From contig NC_135362.1 in assembly GCF_051622035.1 (NCBI RefSeq), positions 13,209,501 to 13,273,500 of the forward strand: a stretch of 64,000 bases of DNA, read 5' to 3'. Origin of the DNA: Arctopsyche grandis. Lineage: Eukaryota > Arthropoda > Insecta > Trichoptera > Hydropsychidae. Shown piece by piece: positions 43,841 through 55,826 of this stretch. The notes beneath the pieces are model-generated. The model had not been told where the DNA came from. It did not search any database and saw nothing but the letters and a program-made list of their open reading frames with translations. Position numbers and translations under genes: made by a program. The stretch's first letter is position 1. Every line of letters starts with the position of its first letter.

Positions 43841-44675
43841 TATATATACATGCATACATGAAAGTAATCTGTTTGTTATGTATGACACGACACGTGTTGA
43901 TAAAATTATATTATTTGTTACGCGTAAAATGGTATGCGGTGGAATTTGAGAGTTGCTAGGAAATGAGAGATGTGTGCCGTTCGTCATTTTTAATTAACCC
44001 CCGAACGACGGTTACAAACGATGCAGATATGTACTAACTTGCTCGCAAAGTATTATATGTACATACATATGTTATATGACCCAGTGTACGTACACACACG
44101 ATAAATTTTATTCGACAGTCGTAAAACGTGCATACATTATGTATGTCCGAATCTTGATGACGATTCCGCGTTCGTCAAGTCGCACAGGTGTTGCCACTTG
44201 CTATGTAGAGTGCGTGCCGAATTGTATGGCCTTCGTTGGATTTTTGCTTTTTCGATGATAATGTTTCCGCGCCGAAAATTGCTGGTTCTGTCGCAACGAT
44301 GATCGAAATCGACGCATAAACAGAATCCTGATGATATTCAAGCGTTCGCAACGTTAATTATTCTGTGGCCGGTCGGTGTACGTGTATATATTCTAATGAT
44401 TATGAATAGTTGGACGTCAAACGCACCGGAGCCGGGAAAACCAGTTTGACAATTAGTCTCGCATGTTTTTTCACAAACTGGAAATCACTTAGCGCTTTTC
44501 ATGTATTTCCGCTTTCGATCCAAAGGAGATCACGCGACCTCATCGCAAACATAATAATCTCGACGACCTTTGAAATGTGCGTTTGTATGTGTGGGTGTGT
44601 TTGCAAAAAATGGTTTTTCTTTATAAAATGTTTTTAAAAATCCAAATTTTCCTCTACATTATCATTTTTATAACC

Positions 44676-44802
44676 GGCCTGGATGCTTTAACACACAAAA
44701 AAATGGTTCCCTATTGTCAACCTTTTTTTTGCTCTCATGCTTTGTAGGACAATATTAATTAGCAATAGTGAACCATGTTTTGTGGGTTAAAGCATCCAGG
44801 CC
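44676..44802. mobile_element. 127-base MITE with about 40-base inverted repeats
   Basis: The left end reads GGCCTGGATGCTTTAACACA and the right end, reverse-complemented, GGCCTGGATGCTTTAACCCA. Pairing extends through ATGGTTCCCTATTG / ATGGTTCACTATTG. A fragment of the same family (CACAAAAAATGGTTCATTAT) lies at about 38458-38490. It is non-coding. Confidence 0.75.
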
Positions 44803-45014
44803 GCCTAAGTCTGGTGATAACTGGTAACAGTGATAAGTCTAAAGGCCGGATCCACAGCGCGCCGTTTATTGTTCAATTGTTGTAAATGCTATTGTTCAAT
44901 TGTTGTAAAAGGTTCGCACAACCTTTTTTATACTCTAGCTTTGTAAATATAGCCAAACCGCCGCGATTCCTGGAAAAGGCACTGTGTCTATCCGCAGTTT
45001 AGTGATAACAGTAT

Positions 45015-45200
45015 ATGTAGTTCGGTGGATTGAGAGGTCCCGAGTTCGAGTTCTGGTTAGACCTCGATTTAAAAGAATCATAAAGCAGTGCTGCTGTTCA
45101 GATTTGGATATTTGTACAAGTCGACTGTTTCTTGTGAGAGTTTGCCAATTTTTCTGATATCATTCTTGAAACGGTTTCTCACGAAATTTGCCACCACTGT
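45015..45200 (+). mobile_element. tRNA-derived SINE, second subfamily
   Basis: The head TAGTTCGGTGGATTGAGAGG, a B-box-like GAGTTCGAGTTC and a tail GAGAGTTTGCCAATTTTTCT are present. It is preceded by a segment (44838-44990) whose CGTTTATTGTTCAATTGTTG resembles 48990-49060. Confidence 0.5.
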
Positions 45201-45339
45201 ATAATTTAAAATTTATATACAATTATATATAAATTTATATACATATTGTAACACGAGTTTGACCATATGCGACGATTTGGGCCAACCTGTTGTGGCACCT
45301 TTGGTAAAAATTTATTTATTTATGGAAGCATAGCTATGT

Positions 45340-45652
45340 ATCCAATTTTTATAGTTTCCTAGATGCCGTTATCGGGTTGCCCCTGAACGACATCCATAGT
45401 ATTAAAATTTTTGAAATCATATTCAAATACTGGGTAGGATGGTTTTTCCAATTTTATAAGGAGCGCTTAAGCAATGAAATCAGATAAATTGGCAAACTCT
45501 GACAGGAAACGAATGACTTCAAATATCCAAGTTTGACCAAAAGCACTACAGATAATACTCTGAATAAATTCTTTTCAATCGGGGTCAACCCACGGGATCG
45601 AACCCGGTAACCTCTCGGTGGTTAGTATTAACGCAACCACCGAGCTATGCTG
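45340..45652 (-). mobile_element. tRNA-derived SINE, second subfamily, minus strand
   Basis: Reverse-complemented it has the head CATAGCTCGGTGGTTGCGTT, then ACCGAGAGGTTACCGGGTTC (B-box GGTTCGATCCC), the body with TTTGCCAATTTATCTGATTT, and the tail ending GGATGTCGTTCAGGGGCAAC. This is the most complete copy of the subfamily; the promoter boxes are well preserved. Confidence 0.7.
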
Positions 45653-46910
45653 CTGACTGAAATGAAAAATGAAATAATTTTTATTTTTATGATTATCACA
45701 AAACTAGAATATACACATGTATGTTACTTATAACTTGGTCTACTTATGTTTGGGGTAACTTGGAGTAATTCGTGGACGCTAGAGCTTTTTCACGTTAGAG
45801 CTTCTTCTTGAACTTGGGCTTTTTTTTGCTAACCTCTTCTTACTTTCACTTACAATTATTTAATTCGGCATAGTAGCGATACACAGTTGTTTTCTAGCTA
45901 GCGCACGCCCCGCATTACTACCTCTTTCCATGTTCCCCGCACTTGTAACCCGTCTTCCTCCAAATACTCCATTTTGAACACCATTGAAACAATGATGAAG
46001 TTTCACTTTTGATCATGTGTTGCCGCGCACTCACGCTTTCTCTGTTTGACTTAATTCACAAATTTGATGTGTCCAGAATCTCGGAAAAGCATAATAAACG
46101 TATTACAGGCCATCAGTAGTTTTAAATATTGTTAAACGCAAAACATTATATTTAATGTTTTGCGAAATATTTCTCGAAATAAAGAAAAGTGGGCTCATGC
46201 CACTTTCAAATATAACGGCTGATATATTTATCGATATAATTGGGTTTTAAAATTTTATCTACCTATACAGTACAAATAAATTCCACGTTCTTTAAAAAAG
46301 ATACACATGTATATATTAGTATAAAATAAATCCATTTTTAAAATGTATACCCCCCCCATTCTTAAAATTAAATTTGCTAAGAGCACATGTTTAAGCGATT
46401 AAATAATCCCTTTCTGGCACACCTGCTACAGGTACGACACACAATAATAATATCCCCAATGAATTCGTTCGCGCATATATGGTATCGGTACTTATGTAAC
46501 GAGACGTGTGAAATTGTAACGGTAGAAGTCGGGAATTTTTTTTTAGCGCTCCTTTCTCAGACAAGTCGACTTCTGTACGCACTTATGCAGTGTACGCAAT
46601 AGTTAATAACACGTGCTAAATATCACTCATCGAATTTCTAGTTTGTTTACATACATATATGGCTAAAAGCGAGTTGGAAACGTGTTAATTAAGCTATTCG
46701 CATTTAACGCTAATTTCGAACCGGAGACATTTGCCCATCGTTGGTCATATACGGAGCAGCCGGAATGCCATGCAAATCCTTGCGATCATGTAAATTGGCC
46801 GCATACAGCCTCTTTCCTCTACGTCACGTATCATTGTCGAGATTGCACGTGGAATTCGTTGCTAGAATTTGATTTAGTGTAGGTATGTAAGTAGTACCTT
46901 TCGGGGTTAA

Positions 46911-46940
46911 CGCCAGATCTTCGACATAGAAGATCTGGCG
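46911..46940. repeat. 12-base-arm hairpin
   Basis: Arms CGCCAGATCTTC and GAAGATCTGGCG pair exactly around the loop GACATA. Confidence 0.85.
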
Positions 46941-47498
46941 GACACGTGTACATCATTGAAGAGTCGTCGTTAGCGATAAGACTTAGCATAATGATATATT
47001 TTATATAAAACATTGACTCAATAATATTAAGCACAATTAATCCATTCGTATATACTCATCAACATGTGTCACATAGCGGTAAGCTACCAAATAAGACACT
47101 ATTAACTATATTTATTGATATTCCGGATCTGCTAAAACATCAAACATCAATTTCATGGATCAATTAGAGATATGAATTTTATTTAAAATTTGTACTGCAA
47201 GTTAGTTTGAAGCTAAGATTTGTAACGAGTAGTCCATTAAATAAATATTATAAAATATATTTTTGTAACCCCACGTATGACCGTTCACATAATTCAAGCT
47301 GGGCGGGAGCTTCTGGAGATAACGGCGATGATACGCCTCTGTCAACTCGCTGTTATCGTCTTGTCAGTGGGTGTAAACAAATATTAAAATAAACGGTAGA
47401 TAGTGATATTGTTTGTTGGTAAACTCGCATCGATTGATTTTGTTAATACATTTGTGATGAATACAGCTTATTTCATTGATTTTTTGTTGTTGTTTCAG

Positions 47499-47585
47499 GT
47501 GTAACAATGAGGGAGAAGAAAGGCGGCGCTATGAGCAAAATGCAAAAGTTGAAGAAGCGGCTGTCGCTTAGTTTTGGAAGATTAT
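47499..47585 (+). CDS. Putative second coding exon of a PCTAIRE/PFTAIRE-type kinase gene
   Basis: An acceptor with a long pyrimidine tract (tttttgttgttgtttcag) precedes 87 bases that end at a strong donor (T|GTAAGTC). After the phase-1 join the exon reads GVTMREKKGGAMSKMQKLKK, then RLSLSFGRL. The basic KMQKLKKRLSLSFGRL motif resembles the conserved N-terminal phospho-site motif of CDK14/16/17/18 (for example KMKKLRRTLSESFSR in CDK14), the family of fly Eip63E. These cyclin-Y-dependent kinases act in Wnt signalling and development. The exon also contains an internal ATG, so it could serve as a start exon for another 5' variant. The kinase domain is not in the window, so the family call rests on this short motif. 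Confidence 0.5.
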
Positions 47586-48728
47586 GTAAGTCAACAATTG
47601 ATTGATTGTTTTTTTAAATAATTAAGTTTGTTTTCAATATCGGCTCAGATTTGAACCCATGACCTTTTGTTTAGGCGAATACGCTAATCAATTATGCGAA
47701 TCGCCATATGGACAGATATGCGATTACTATGTACGTAGCACTTGTACATTGACTTGATCAAATTTTCTTTTGGATGTCTATCGGGGTTTGAATTCTTCTT
47801 GGATCGGACACTATGAATCGTCTGGTTTCACTCCCACAAATTGCACCTTATGTTTGTACGTATGTACATATGTACGTTCATACACTTGTCATCATTCCTT
47901 TGACTCGTTCTTTTTTCCTTTTTCTCGTGCGTATCGGACTGTTCACTCCCATCACAAATATTCCAGGTACCCATCCAAAATGTATGAGGCCACCGCTTCC
48001 ACATACATCCAGTTTTCTATCGGGCGCGGGAGACCCTTTGTTTTCCTTCGGGAAGACGGGAGTATAGTCTTGTATATTTACTCGCCACAATGAATACGTG
48101 ATACGCAGAATTTATTCCGTGCATTTTTTTCTTCCTATACACATACCCACCATATATACATATATGTACATACTATGTAGTATACATGCCATATTCCTTT
48201 TTCGGACTTGCATACATACATACATACATACACTGTGGTGAGCTGGTACCATTTCTACATTATTGAAGGCTTTCCTTCTGTCTGGGTGGCAGAAGGTGGA
48301 GGCTGTGTCTACAAATTTAGCAAAATATTGTATGTTGGATACAGAAATATGAGATTGGAATGATATTGGAAAAATGAAATCCTTCAAACCACAAATATGT
48401 ACATATTTGTTTGGTACACATATGTATGTATGTACTTGCATAGTTCATGGAAAAATGTTCCGCCTACTGTAACTTAAAATTTGTGTACTCAATAGAAATT
48501 ATTTCGCGTGATTCAAAAATCGGTTGTCCTCGTAGTTGTATCGTGATGAAGGTTGCTTAAAAGATTAAATGAATTAAATTGCGTTTAATTTAATCAAATC
48601 GTTGGTTAAATGAAGGTTGACAATGATTCCAGAACTATTTTTTTTAATTAATACATATTTTATCATGATGCTATTAGGTGTTGCCCCTGAGCGACAACTA
48701 TAGTACTTGTATATGTTTGTATAGTGTA

Positions 48729-48968
48729 CTAACGGTTTTACCCGGCTTCGCTCGGTATTTGTAATATTAACAGCTTAAAAATGGATAACCCAAACGTAAG
48801 CATTTATTTGTTTTTTTTTTATTAAATTTATTTGAATCGAAAAAAAATAAAATTCAACAATATCGATATCATCGTCATAGAAATTTGGATTTGTTTTCGA
48901 TGCTCCCACCCAAACCTTACATAATTACATAGTTACATACACAGTCTCTTTCGAAATTACTATAGTGT
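48729..48968 (-). mobile_element. Helitron-like element, minus strand
   Basis: On the minus strand it starts near CACTATAGTAATTTCGAAAG, contains AATATCGATATC-like palindromic sequence and ends ACCGAGCGAAGCCGGGTAAA then ACCGTTAGT. The hairpin core GCGAAGC is intact and the terminal CTAG has become TTAG. Confidence 0.65.
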
Positions 48969-49124
48969 ATAGTGATGACTAGTCACAGGAGCCTGAGGGG
49001 GCCGTGTATTGTTTAAAGGTTGTAAATGCATTGTTAAAGGTTTGCCGAACAATGGATAGCACTGTGACTATCCTACCTCTAGTGATGACAAATGAGTGTA
49101 GGGGGCCAATTGGGTACGACCGTT

Positions 49125-49275
49125 TCAGCAATGAAATCAGATAAATTGGCAAACTTTGATAGGAAACGATCGACTTGGGGTCACAAATATCCAAGTCTGA
49201 CCAGCAGCACTGCAGAAATACTCGAAATCAATTATTTTCAATTGAGGTCAACTCAGGGCTCTAACTCGGTAATTA
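49125..49275 (-). mobile_element. tRNA-derived SINE fragment, second subfamily
   Basis: Reverse-complemented it contains GAGTTGACCTCAATTG and TTTGCCAATTTATCTGATTT, as in the SINE at 45340-45652. The head is damaged. Confidence 0.5.
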
Positions 49276-51084
49276 TCAAATACGCGACCTATCCAGACGG
49301 CAGATCTATCCAGTATTACTTGGATTTTAAGTGTTGCAAAACTTTTCGAGAAGAACATATCTTCACTTTCAATTTTTCAATTTTATGATTGGTTTTCCTT
49401 GTATCGAAATTACACCGTCATCATGATGTGGCAATATATGTATGTATTATCTATATGAAAGTTGAATTTTAATGCTTAAATCTACCTGTGTGATTTGGAT
49501 CGATTAACCGGATGTAATTTTATTGATGTTCTTCTTACAATGTCTTCTATTTTCAGAAGTTATATAACGGCCCATGTCGTACTTACATACATATAAGTCA
49601 CAACTATGACAGCTTTTTAGCATAAATCCATTGTTATTTCAGTTTGGCCTTGTTCTTCAAAACGTGCGTTCTTTTCTTATTCGATGTAATATGTACACAC
49701 ATAAACACACCCACTATGTAGATCCAACTTTTAGACAGGTGATTTTCCAGTAACGTAATCATGGAAATTGTATTAGACACCTTGCACTCGGGTGTATGGT
49801 AATGTCGAAGCAATGCATTTTACAATAAATTGGGAGGGCTGTTGCATCCCTCACCCAACGGAACCCTACTCAAATTGAATCGCATCTGACACTTGCGACG
49901 TTACACGTCAGATCAAATTCTTCTTTCATCCCTCCCACCCCCCACGTTCGCATCGGTTTACTATCACCCTACTCATTTTGTTTTTAGGTGATTTAGCGTT
50001 TCGTTCGTTCAACGTCACCGTGGCTCTTGTGCCGTACATATGTACGTTGTGTGTGTCCCATTTGTTTACCACTCGTTTTGTAGGCCTTTAATCACGTCTT
50101 TTCAGCGGATTGTCACGTGTGAATAATGCGTCCAGCCATTAGGAACGACCAGGTACCATTATTGTCGACGCTTTGCTTGCTCTGCCAGCTATAATCCATT
50201 CGAAATTGCGGATCAGCCACGGCGTGCCCATATAGCCTCTTCATTGTGTCTCGTTGACGTCACGCAACGCCATAGACCCAGTATAGGAAATGATTTGTGT
50301 GTATGTACAGATTTATCAGTGTGTTTTGGTAGACTTGCGATTGTCATGCTAATGAAAAAGTATAATGATATATGCTCGAGTGCGCGTTTGTGTTTGTCTT
50401 TTGGCTGGAGAGAGATCTTCAGTTGCAAATACGATCTGCGCGCGGTGATAACTCTGGAAACGATTTTGCATCGCGCTTCGCTGCAATTCAATGTCTATTG
50501 GTAATTTTAGTTGATGTTTGCATTCATCTGATATAATAATTGTGAATCATTGTTGTAACAATGGATTTTATCTGATAATGTGATTGCCTTCCATTGTCAT
50601 CGTGAGTTTTTTTTATTATTTTGTATGATATGCATAGTTTTGCCTAATAAACATTGATCAGCACTTTTACCGTACGTGTAATTAAACGTGGTGTGATACA
50701 TGGAAATTGCCGGTTCATTGTCACAAGTACGACTTTTTTATTGTGAAACAATGTATCGTTAAATTAATTTATAAAATTTCAAAATCAAAAATTTCCATTT
50801 TTATCATCAATTCTACTGCGCTTTTTTATCTCATTCTTACAGTTTTGATTTAAATGTTACATATCTGTTGTATAAGAAACATGCTAGGTGTGTGAGGTTT
50901 GTTTTTAAATTAGCTAGATAGCTAACATTATATGAATAAATAAATAATTGTCAAAGAGGGGGTAATACTCGCAAAGGAATGGGGTTGCAACTTGCAACGT
51001 TTCATGTCCAGCAGTATGAAACACTGAATATAATTTGAAGGACATTTCCCGTAGGAGAACAAGAAGGTGTTTAAGCAAGAAATA

Positions 51085-51400
51085 TAGCTTGGTGATTGCG
51101 TTGTTGCTAACCACCGAGAGGTTATCTAGTTCGAGCCCTAGGTTGACCTCGATTGAAAATAATTTGTTCCGAGTATTATCTGTAGTGCTTGTCAGACTTA
51201 AATATTTGTGACTAAAAGTCGATCGTTTGCTATCAGGGTTTGCCAATTTATCTGATTTCATTGCTTAAACGTTTCCTCATCAAATTGGCAAAAACCATCC
51301 TATTCACTATGTCACTAATATTTGAATATGATTTCACAATTCGTAATCTATAAATTTAATACTATAGATGTCGTTCAGGGGCAATCCGTAATGGCAGTAT
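51085..51400 (+). mobile_element. tRNA-derived SINE, second subfamily
   Basis: The head TAGCTTGGTGATTGCGTTGT, ACCGAGAGGTTATCTAGTTC (B-box GTTCGAGCCC), the body TTTGCCAATTTATCTGATTT and the tail TAGATGTCGTTCAGGGGCAA are all present. It stands immediately upstream of a truncated LINE. Confidence 0.7.
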
Positions 51401-51439
51401 GGGAAAAATATAAATTTAATTTAAAACATCCAACTAATT

Positions 51440-52392
51440 GGTAATTAAGATGTGTAAAATACATTTGTTTGCAGATGATACATTGATATATATAATTGGA
51501 AAGAATGTTGATGTAATGTCTGAGATTTTAAATATAGAATTAAATTATGTGAATGACTGGTTGTGTGAAAATAAATTAAAGTTGAATGTGAATAAAACAA
51601 AAATGATGTGGTTGAATGGTAAAAATAAAAATATATTGAATGAAATTAGAATTGATGATAAGTTAATTGAAAAAGTTGAAAATATAAAATACTTAGGTGT
51701 ATACATAGATTCAGGACTAAATTTTAAAATGCACGCTGACTATATAATAATAAAAATGGCTAGAAAAGTTGGTGTATTATGTAGATTAAGAAATATTTTA
51801 AGTAAAAAAAGTAAAATTTTAGTGTTTAATTCAATTGTCTTGCCACATGTGGTTTATTGTGCCACTGTGCTTAATTTGTTTAGTGGCCAAGATTTAGAAA
51901 AAATGCAAAAAATACAGAATAAAGCTATGAGAGCTATTTTGAATGTGAGTAGATTTAAGAGTATTGAAAGTATGTAGATGAATTAGGATGGATGAGTATT
52001 AGAATTAGTCTAAATATTAGTACATTGTCTTTTGTTTATAAGTTAGATCATAAGTTATTACCTAAGTATTTTGATGATTATATAATAAGGAATAGAGATA
52101 AACATAGTTTTTATACTAGAAATAAGGACAAACTAGTTGTAAGTAGAGTAAGAAAGAATAAGACGGCTGGGGGTGTTTTTCACAGGGGTGTGCTCATGTA
52201 TAATGCCCTCCCTGAGTGCGTCAGGTCTGCTAAAAACATGGATGCATTCCTGCGAGGTGCGAAGAGACACCTCTGTGAGGGACAGTACATATAAGTTAAT
52301 TATAAATTTTAGAGTTAAGTATAATAATTAAGATTTATTTTTAAATTAGCTTGATAGCTAAAATATATATAAATAAAATAAAATAAAAATAA
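51440..52392 (+). pseudogene. 5'-truncated LINE with a reverse transcriptase remnant (one frameshift)
   Basis: The fragment begins within the reverse transcriptase at the catalytic motif (HLFADDTLIYI), continues ENKLKLNVNKTKMMWLNGKN and KYLGVYIDSGLNFKMHADY, and reaches a stop at 51975-51977. Reading resumes in another frame as VDELGWMSIRISLNISTLSF and ends ALPECVRSAKNMDAFLRGAK. A single missing base around 51970 explains the break. The tail is TTTTTAAATTAGCTTGATAG followed by an (AAATA)n run. It is a different family from the LINE at 23-29 kb. Truncation at the 5' end is usual for LINE insertions. Confidence 0.8.
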
Positions 52393-53711
52393 ATAACTCA
52401 ATTGACCGTGCGTAAAGAAGTTTTAACATAAAATTGTACATATTTGTTTCATGTGTATGGTAGAAGTATAGGAACCTATCGTTGTAGCATGGTTGTCTCT
52501 CAATTGAATTTCAATGTTGCATCTTATAACAAAATAATATGCACACTGCTGCAGTCTCGGTGGAAGTTGCATTCTGTCTGCCAAATGTCGTTTAGTATGC
52601 GAAACAGTCTGTCGATTTCACGGAAAGTTACAATAGTGTATGTTTTTGAGCATATTGCACATATTGTCGTGTGTTTGAAATATGTAATTTAATTGCATGG
52701 TCGAATATATGCGTATTTTATTTTTAATTAACGCTTGTCAGTGCGGTTGGGTATGTTTGTCGTTTCGATTTGAAAATCTCCCGTGTGACATTAACCCGAC
52801 TCATTACGCATTTCGCCACTGTTGCGGTAGTGTGTGGGGTTTATTATATATTTATTTTCGTTCGGTAGAGCGAGTGCATGTATGTATGTATGTATGTATG
52901 ATCGATAAATAAATCGCTACCGGTTTGTTTTCTATGCCGGTTGACGGACTTCTCGTGACACTTTATCAAAAGTGTGCTCGCTTTGATGGGCTTAATTTTT
53001 ATTATGAAACTTCTTGAAAGCAGTTTGCGCTACAAGCATGTTCATCGTCTTATGTACGCTTTCGAATTTTTCAGCCGAAAAGCTGGGTGTGGTTTCGCGT
53101 GATACAATTTTACAGCGGTTGGCTTTTTTATGCGGCTTTGTAACGCTTTAAAAGGGCGTGTTTGCTGACTAAAAGTGAATTATCAATTTTTAGGCGTCCA
53201 CCGTTCTTACTGGCGTGCCGACTGGGTTTTTTCCGACACCCACTGGGTGTCGGGAATTCAAAAGAAAATTCGTAGAAAATGTGATTCGTTAATTTTCATA
53301 TGAAAATGTTTTTATGGTCGGTAATTGTTTTTCTTTCTTTGGCGATTATTCCTTTTGCGTTTCCTTGATTTATATTTCATTATGTTCGTATGAATTGTAT
53401 TACTTAGTTTTATTTGATTATACGTTATATTATATTTCCGTTTTCGCGGGGGGAAGCGGAATTGTAAATATTATTTTCGTTGTATAAATATAATATTGCG
53501 ATATGTTTGAAGAAGAAAGCTTTTGATTAATGATTTTTTTCTAGTGATGATGTATGGATGAAAACCTTGAATGTCCATTGCATGTAGATGGGTGGTATGG
53601 AAAATTTAATTCTTCAGACTTTTAAAAATGAATAATGTGTTAGGTAAGATGATGTAATAATGAATTAAATAATGAATAATAATAATATAATGAATAAATG
53701 AATTTGCTTGA
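52393..53711. other. Intronic DNA without recognised features
   Basis: This holds a short (GTAT)n run at about 52876-52900 and otherwise unique-looking sequence. The 52920-53230 part is GC-richer. I see no gene. Confidence 0.4.
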
Positions 53712-54272
53712 ACAGTTGGAACTTTATGTCCCTAATAATCACGTGCGTGGTAGACATCATCATTTGATGGTTGTACCTCATGCTCGAACAGTTCTTTATC
53801 GAATGGCTATTTATTCCAAGAGCTATCCGACTTCTCAATGAAATCGTTGCTGCCGAGTCTGAATGTGATATTTTCCACCTTAGTGAGTGTAGATTGTTGG
53901 AGATTATTTTTTAACCTATCTGTCTGGTAACCTAACCTAACCTATCTGTCTGGTAGCCTATGCTCTTCCTTATTTTCATAATGGAATGTAATGTGTGAGT
54001 GAAATTATGATCTTCTCTCTTCGATTTGGGCCTCGCAGCTGTAGGTGCTAGACATTCCATACTTTGTATTTTATTACTTGAAATTTTTATTTTGTCTGCT
54101 TATATATGTATATATTATAATGCTTTAGTTCTATTATGATTGTGTATAGATGTATTTTTGTTTGTATATATGTATATATTTTTATTTTTCTCATCTCTCT
54201 GTATTTATTTTCGACCATTGTGGTGCATTAGGGATTCTTGTATTCCAAACTTAGATAAATAAAGATTATTTT
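53712..54272 (+). mobile_element. LINE 3' end, degraded, plus strand
   Basis: One frame reads QLELYVPNNHVRGRHHHLMV then VPHARTVLYRMAIYSKSYPT before stops, the typical last residues of a Jockey-superfamily reverse transcriptase protein. A 3' UTR shared with 42600-43075 follows, ending with GATAAATAAAGATTATTTTT. Its interior holds a short CCTAACCTAACC run. Confidence 0.5.
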
Positions 54273-55602
54273 TTAATCACCTTAATAAAAGTATTTTTTT
54301 ACCGTTCTATAATCGATGTTTTCATCAAATTCGAATTAATTTTCAGACATATTGTACGGTGAGTGAGCATTTGGATCGTTCGTGTTTTACGTGTATGTTG
54401 ATGACACTTTAATGCTCCTTTGTTTGTACACCGAAAATCATTTCATCGGAACGTTGTTGTGTTGCAGATCAATTTTGTCGACGCGGTTTTATCGTACTTT
54501 GTATCGCTTCCTGTGGCATGTCCTCTCGAAGCACACAGGATGTGTCGAAAAAGCTTCACCAACAGAATACTCATAAAGAGGACGAACGATTATGACGTCC
54601 TCTACTGTATAAGACTGTTCATTTATTTTTCCCGGCATGTCTCTGGCATCTGGTCTGCATTTTAGCTTTCCGTCGAACCATTAGCTTCTTCCTCAAGTAT
54701 ACCATTCGTTCCTTTTTGGCCGAGTAAACTTTTGCAGCCTTTGGGTTGTTTGCGCCGTCAAAACATCATTAGATCTCGTCTGGTTAGCCTTCTCGACTGT
54801 GCACTTACTTGCGAGTACTCCTTCTCGAGTCTGCACCGAGTTAGATGTGATATAACGAGAGTTTGTTTGTTTAATATTTCAATTACTAATTAACGATGAT
54901 GCATAAATTACATGAAATTTTTCTTTTGTTCTATTTTGAATGCATATTTATAGTGCGTTTCGCTTCGTTTCTCATATAGTAAGTAGAAAGCGGACGTCCT
55001 ATCAGATAGGTGTGTGTATACAAACATTGCATTTTTTCCACAATATCTCATTTACGCCCTATCAGATATTCCATCAGCATCTGGTGCCTCATTCACAACT
55101 TTATGTCTTCTACGCGTCTTTTTTTTCCGTTATCGGATGCGAACCCCCTCACCCGACAGGATGGTGCCCATTACGCCGTTAACATACGAAAGGTCCTCGA
55201 AAAGGTTGCGTGCCCGGCGTACATAATAATCTGTAGAAGAAAAATCTCCAGATTCGACCTCAATCTGTGGGTGGAGGAGATCGCGAAGATCTACCACCTA
55301 CCCATACCCGTCGGAGAGAGAGCAGTTCCGAGTGGTTTTGTGTGGCACACTCCGACTTCGGCTCGCAGATGGGTTCAGATGGTCGATTTCGAAAGGAGAA
55401 GTGAATGCATCTTGTCTATATCTGCGCTGCTACCGGTGGTGTTGCTTTTGCTTCTGCAGTTGCAGAATTTTCATGGTTGCCGAGTCACAGTTACGCTCAT
55501 TATGCGTAATCAAGTCCGCTGATTCAGGTTAACATTATTATATCCTTATAAGACTCTGTGCATTGACGTGTGACATTGACGTTATACATTATACCAGGAA
55601 AT

Positions 55603-55620
55603 TCATATGTATAGGTATTT

Positions 55621-55672
<52 letters not shown>

Positions 55673-55690
55673 AAATACCTATACATATGA
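55603..55690. repeat. 88-base perfect palindrome with a (TA)n core
   Basis: TCATATGTATAGGTATTTAT on the left and ATAAATACCTATACATATGA on the right are exact complements, and the centre is an uninterrupted TA run. The whole can fold into one hairpin. Confidence 0.9.
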
Positions 55691-55781
55691 TTTTTTTTTC
55701 AACAGAAGGTTTCTGGACTAGATGGGCTAAAATAAGATGATTTCATAACACTGCCTTACTGTGCTAAAATAATCTGCTAGC

Positions 55782-55826
55782 CACATATTTTTAACTGGAC
55801 GCCAAGTGTCCAGTTAAAAATATGTG
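55782..55826. repeat. 19-base-arm hairpin
   Basis: Arms CACATATTTTTAACTGGAC and GTCCAGTTAAAAATATGTG pair exactly around the loop GCCAAGT. It lies less than 100 bases from the AT palindrome. Confidence 0.9.

Larger units (their letters stand above)
41196..44675. other. Intronic DNA, mostly AT-rich
   Basis: This contains a degraded LINE end (42600-43075), a (TA)n microsatellite and no recognised exon. Around 41935-41985 a GCGACGCGACGCGACGGGAT motif looks like part of a repeat, but no paired end was found. The 44100-44560 part is GC-richer and unassigned. Confidence 0.35.
47586..51084. other. Next intron, first part: AT-rich with repeats
   Basis: No exon was recognised. A CATA microsatellite lies at 48211-48234, a Helitron-like copy at 48729 and a SINE piece at 49125. 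At 50905-50950 there is a very short copy of a LINE 3' end (TTTTTAAATTAGCTAGATAG then CTAACATTATATGAATAAAT), matching the end of the LINE fragment at 52330-52390. The 49850-50480 part is GC-richer and unassigned. Confidence 0.35.

Noticed and set aside
43698-43987. Frames of about 83 codons on both strands
   Set aside because: They translate a pure (TA)n run as Tyr-Ile repeats.
47770-48093. 107-codon plus-strand frame after the kinase-like exon
   Set aside because: It has no splice context that continues the kinase frame, overlapping frames exist, and the translation resembles nothing known.
53925-53950. CCTAACCTAACC, like the insect telomere repeat
   Set aside because: Only about three units are present, inside a LINE 3' end, so it is too short to mean a telomeric insertion.
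55010-55522. 170-codon plus-strand frame
   Set aside because: The start is embedded in AT-rich non-coding sequence, overlapping frames exist, and no family resemblance or splice context was found. Kept only as part of a GC-rich patch.
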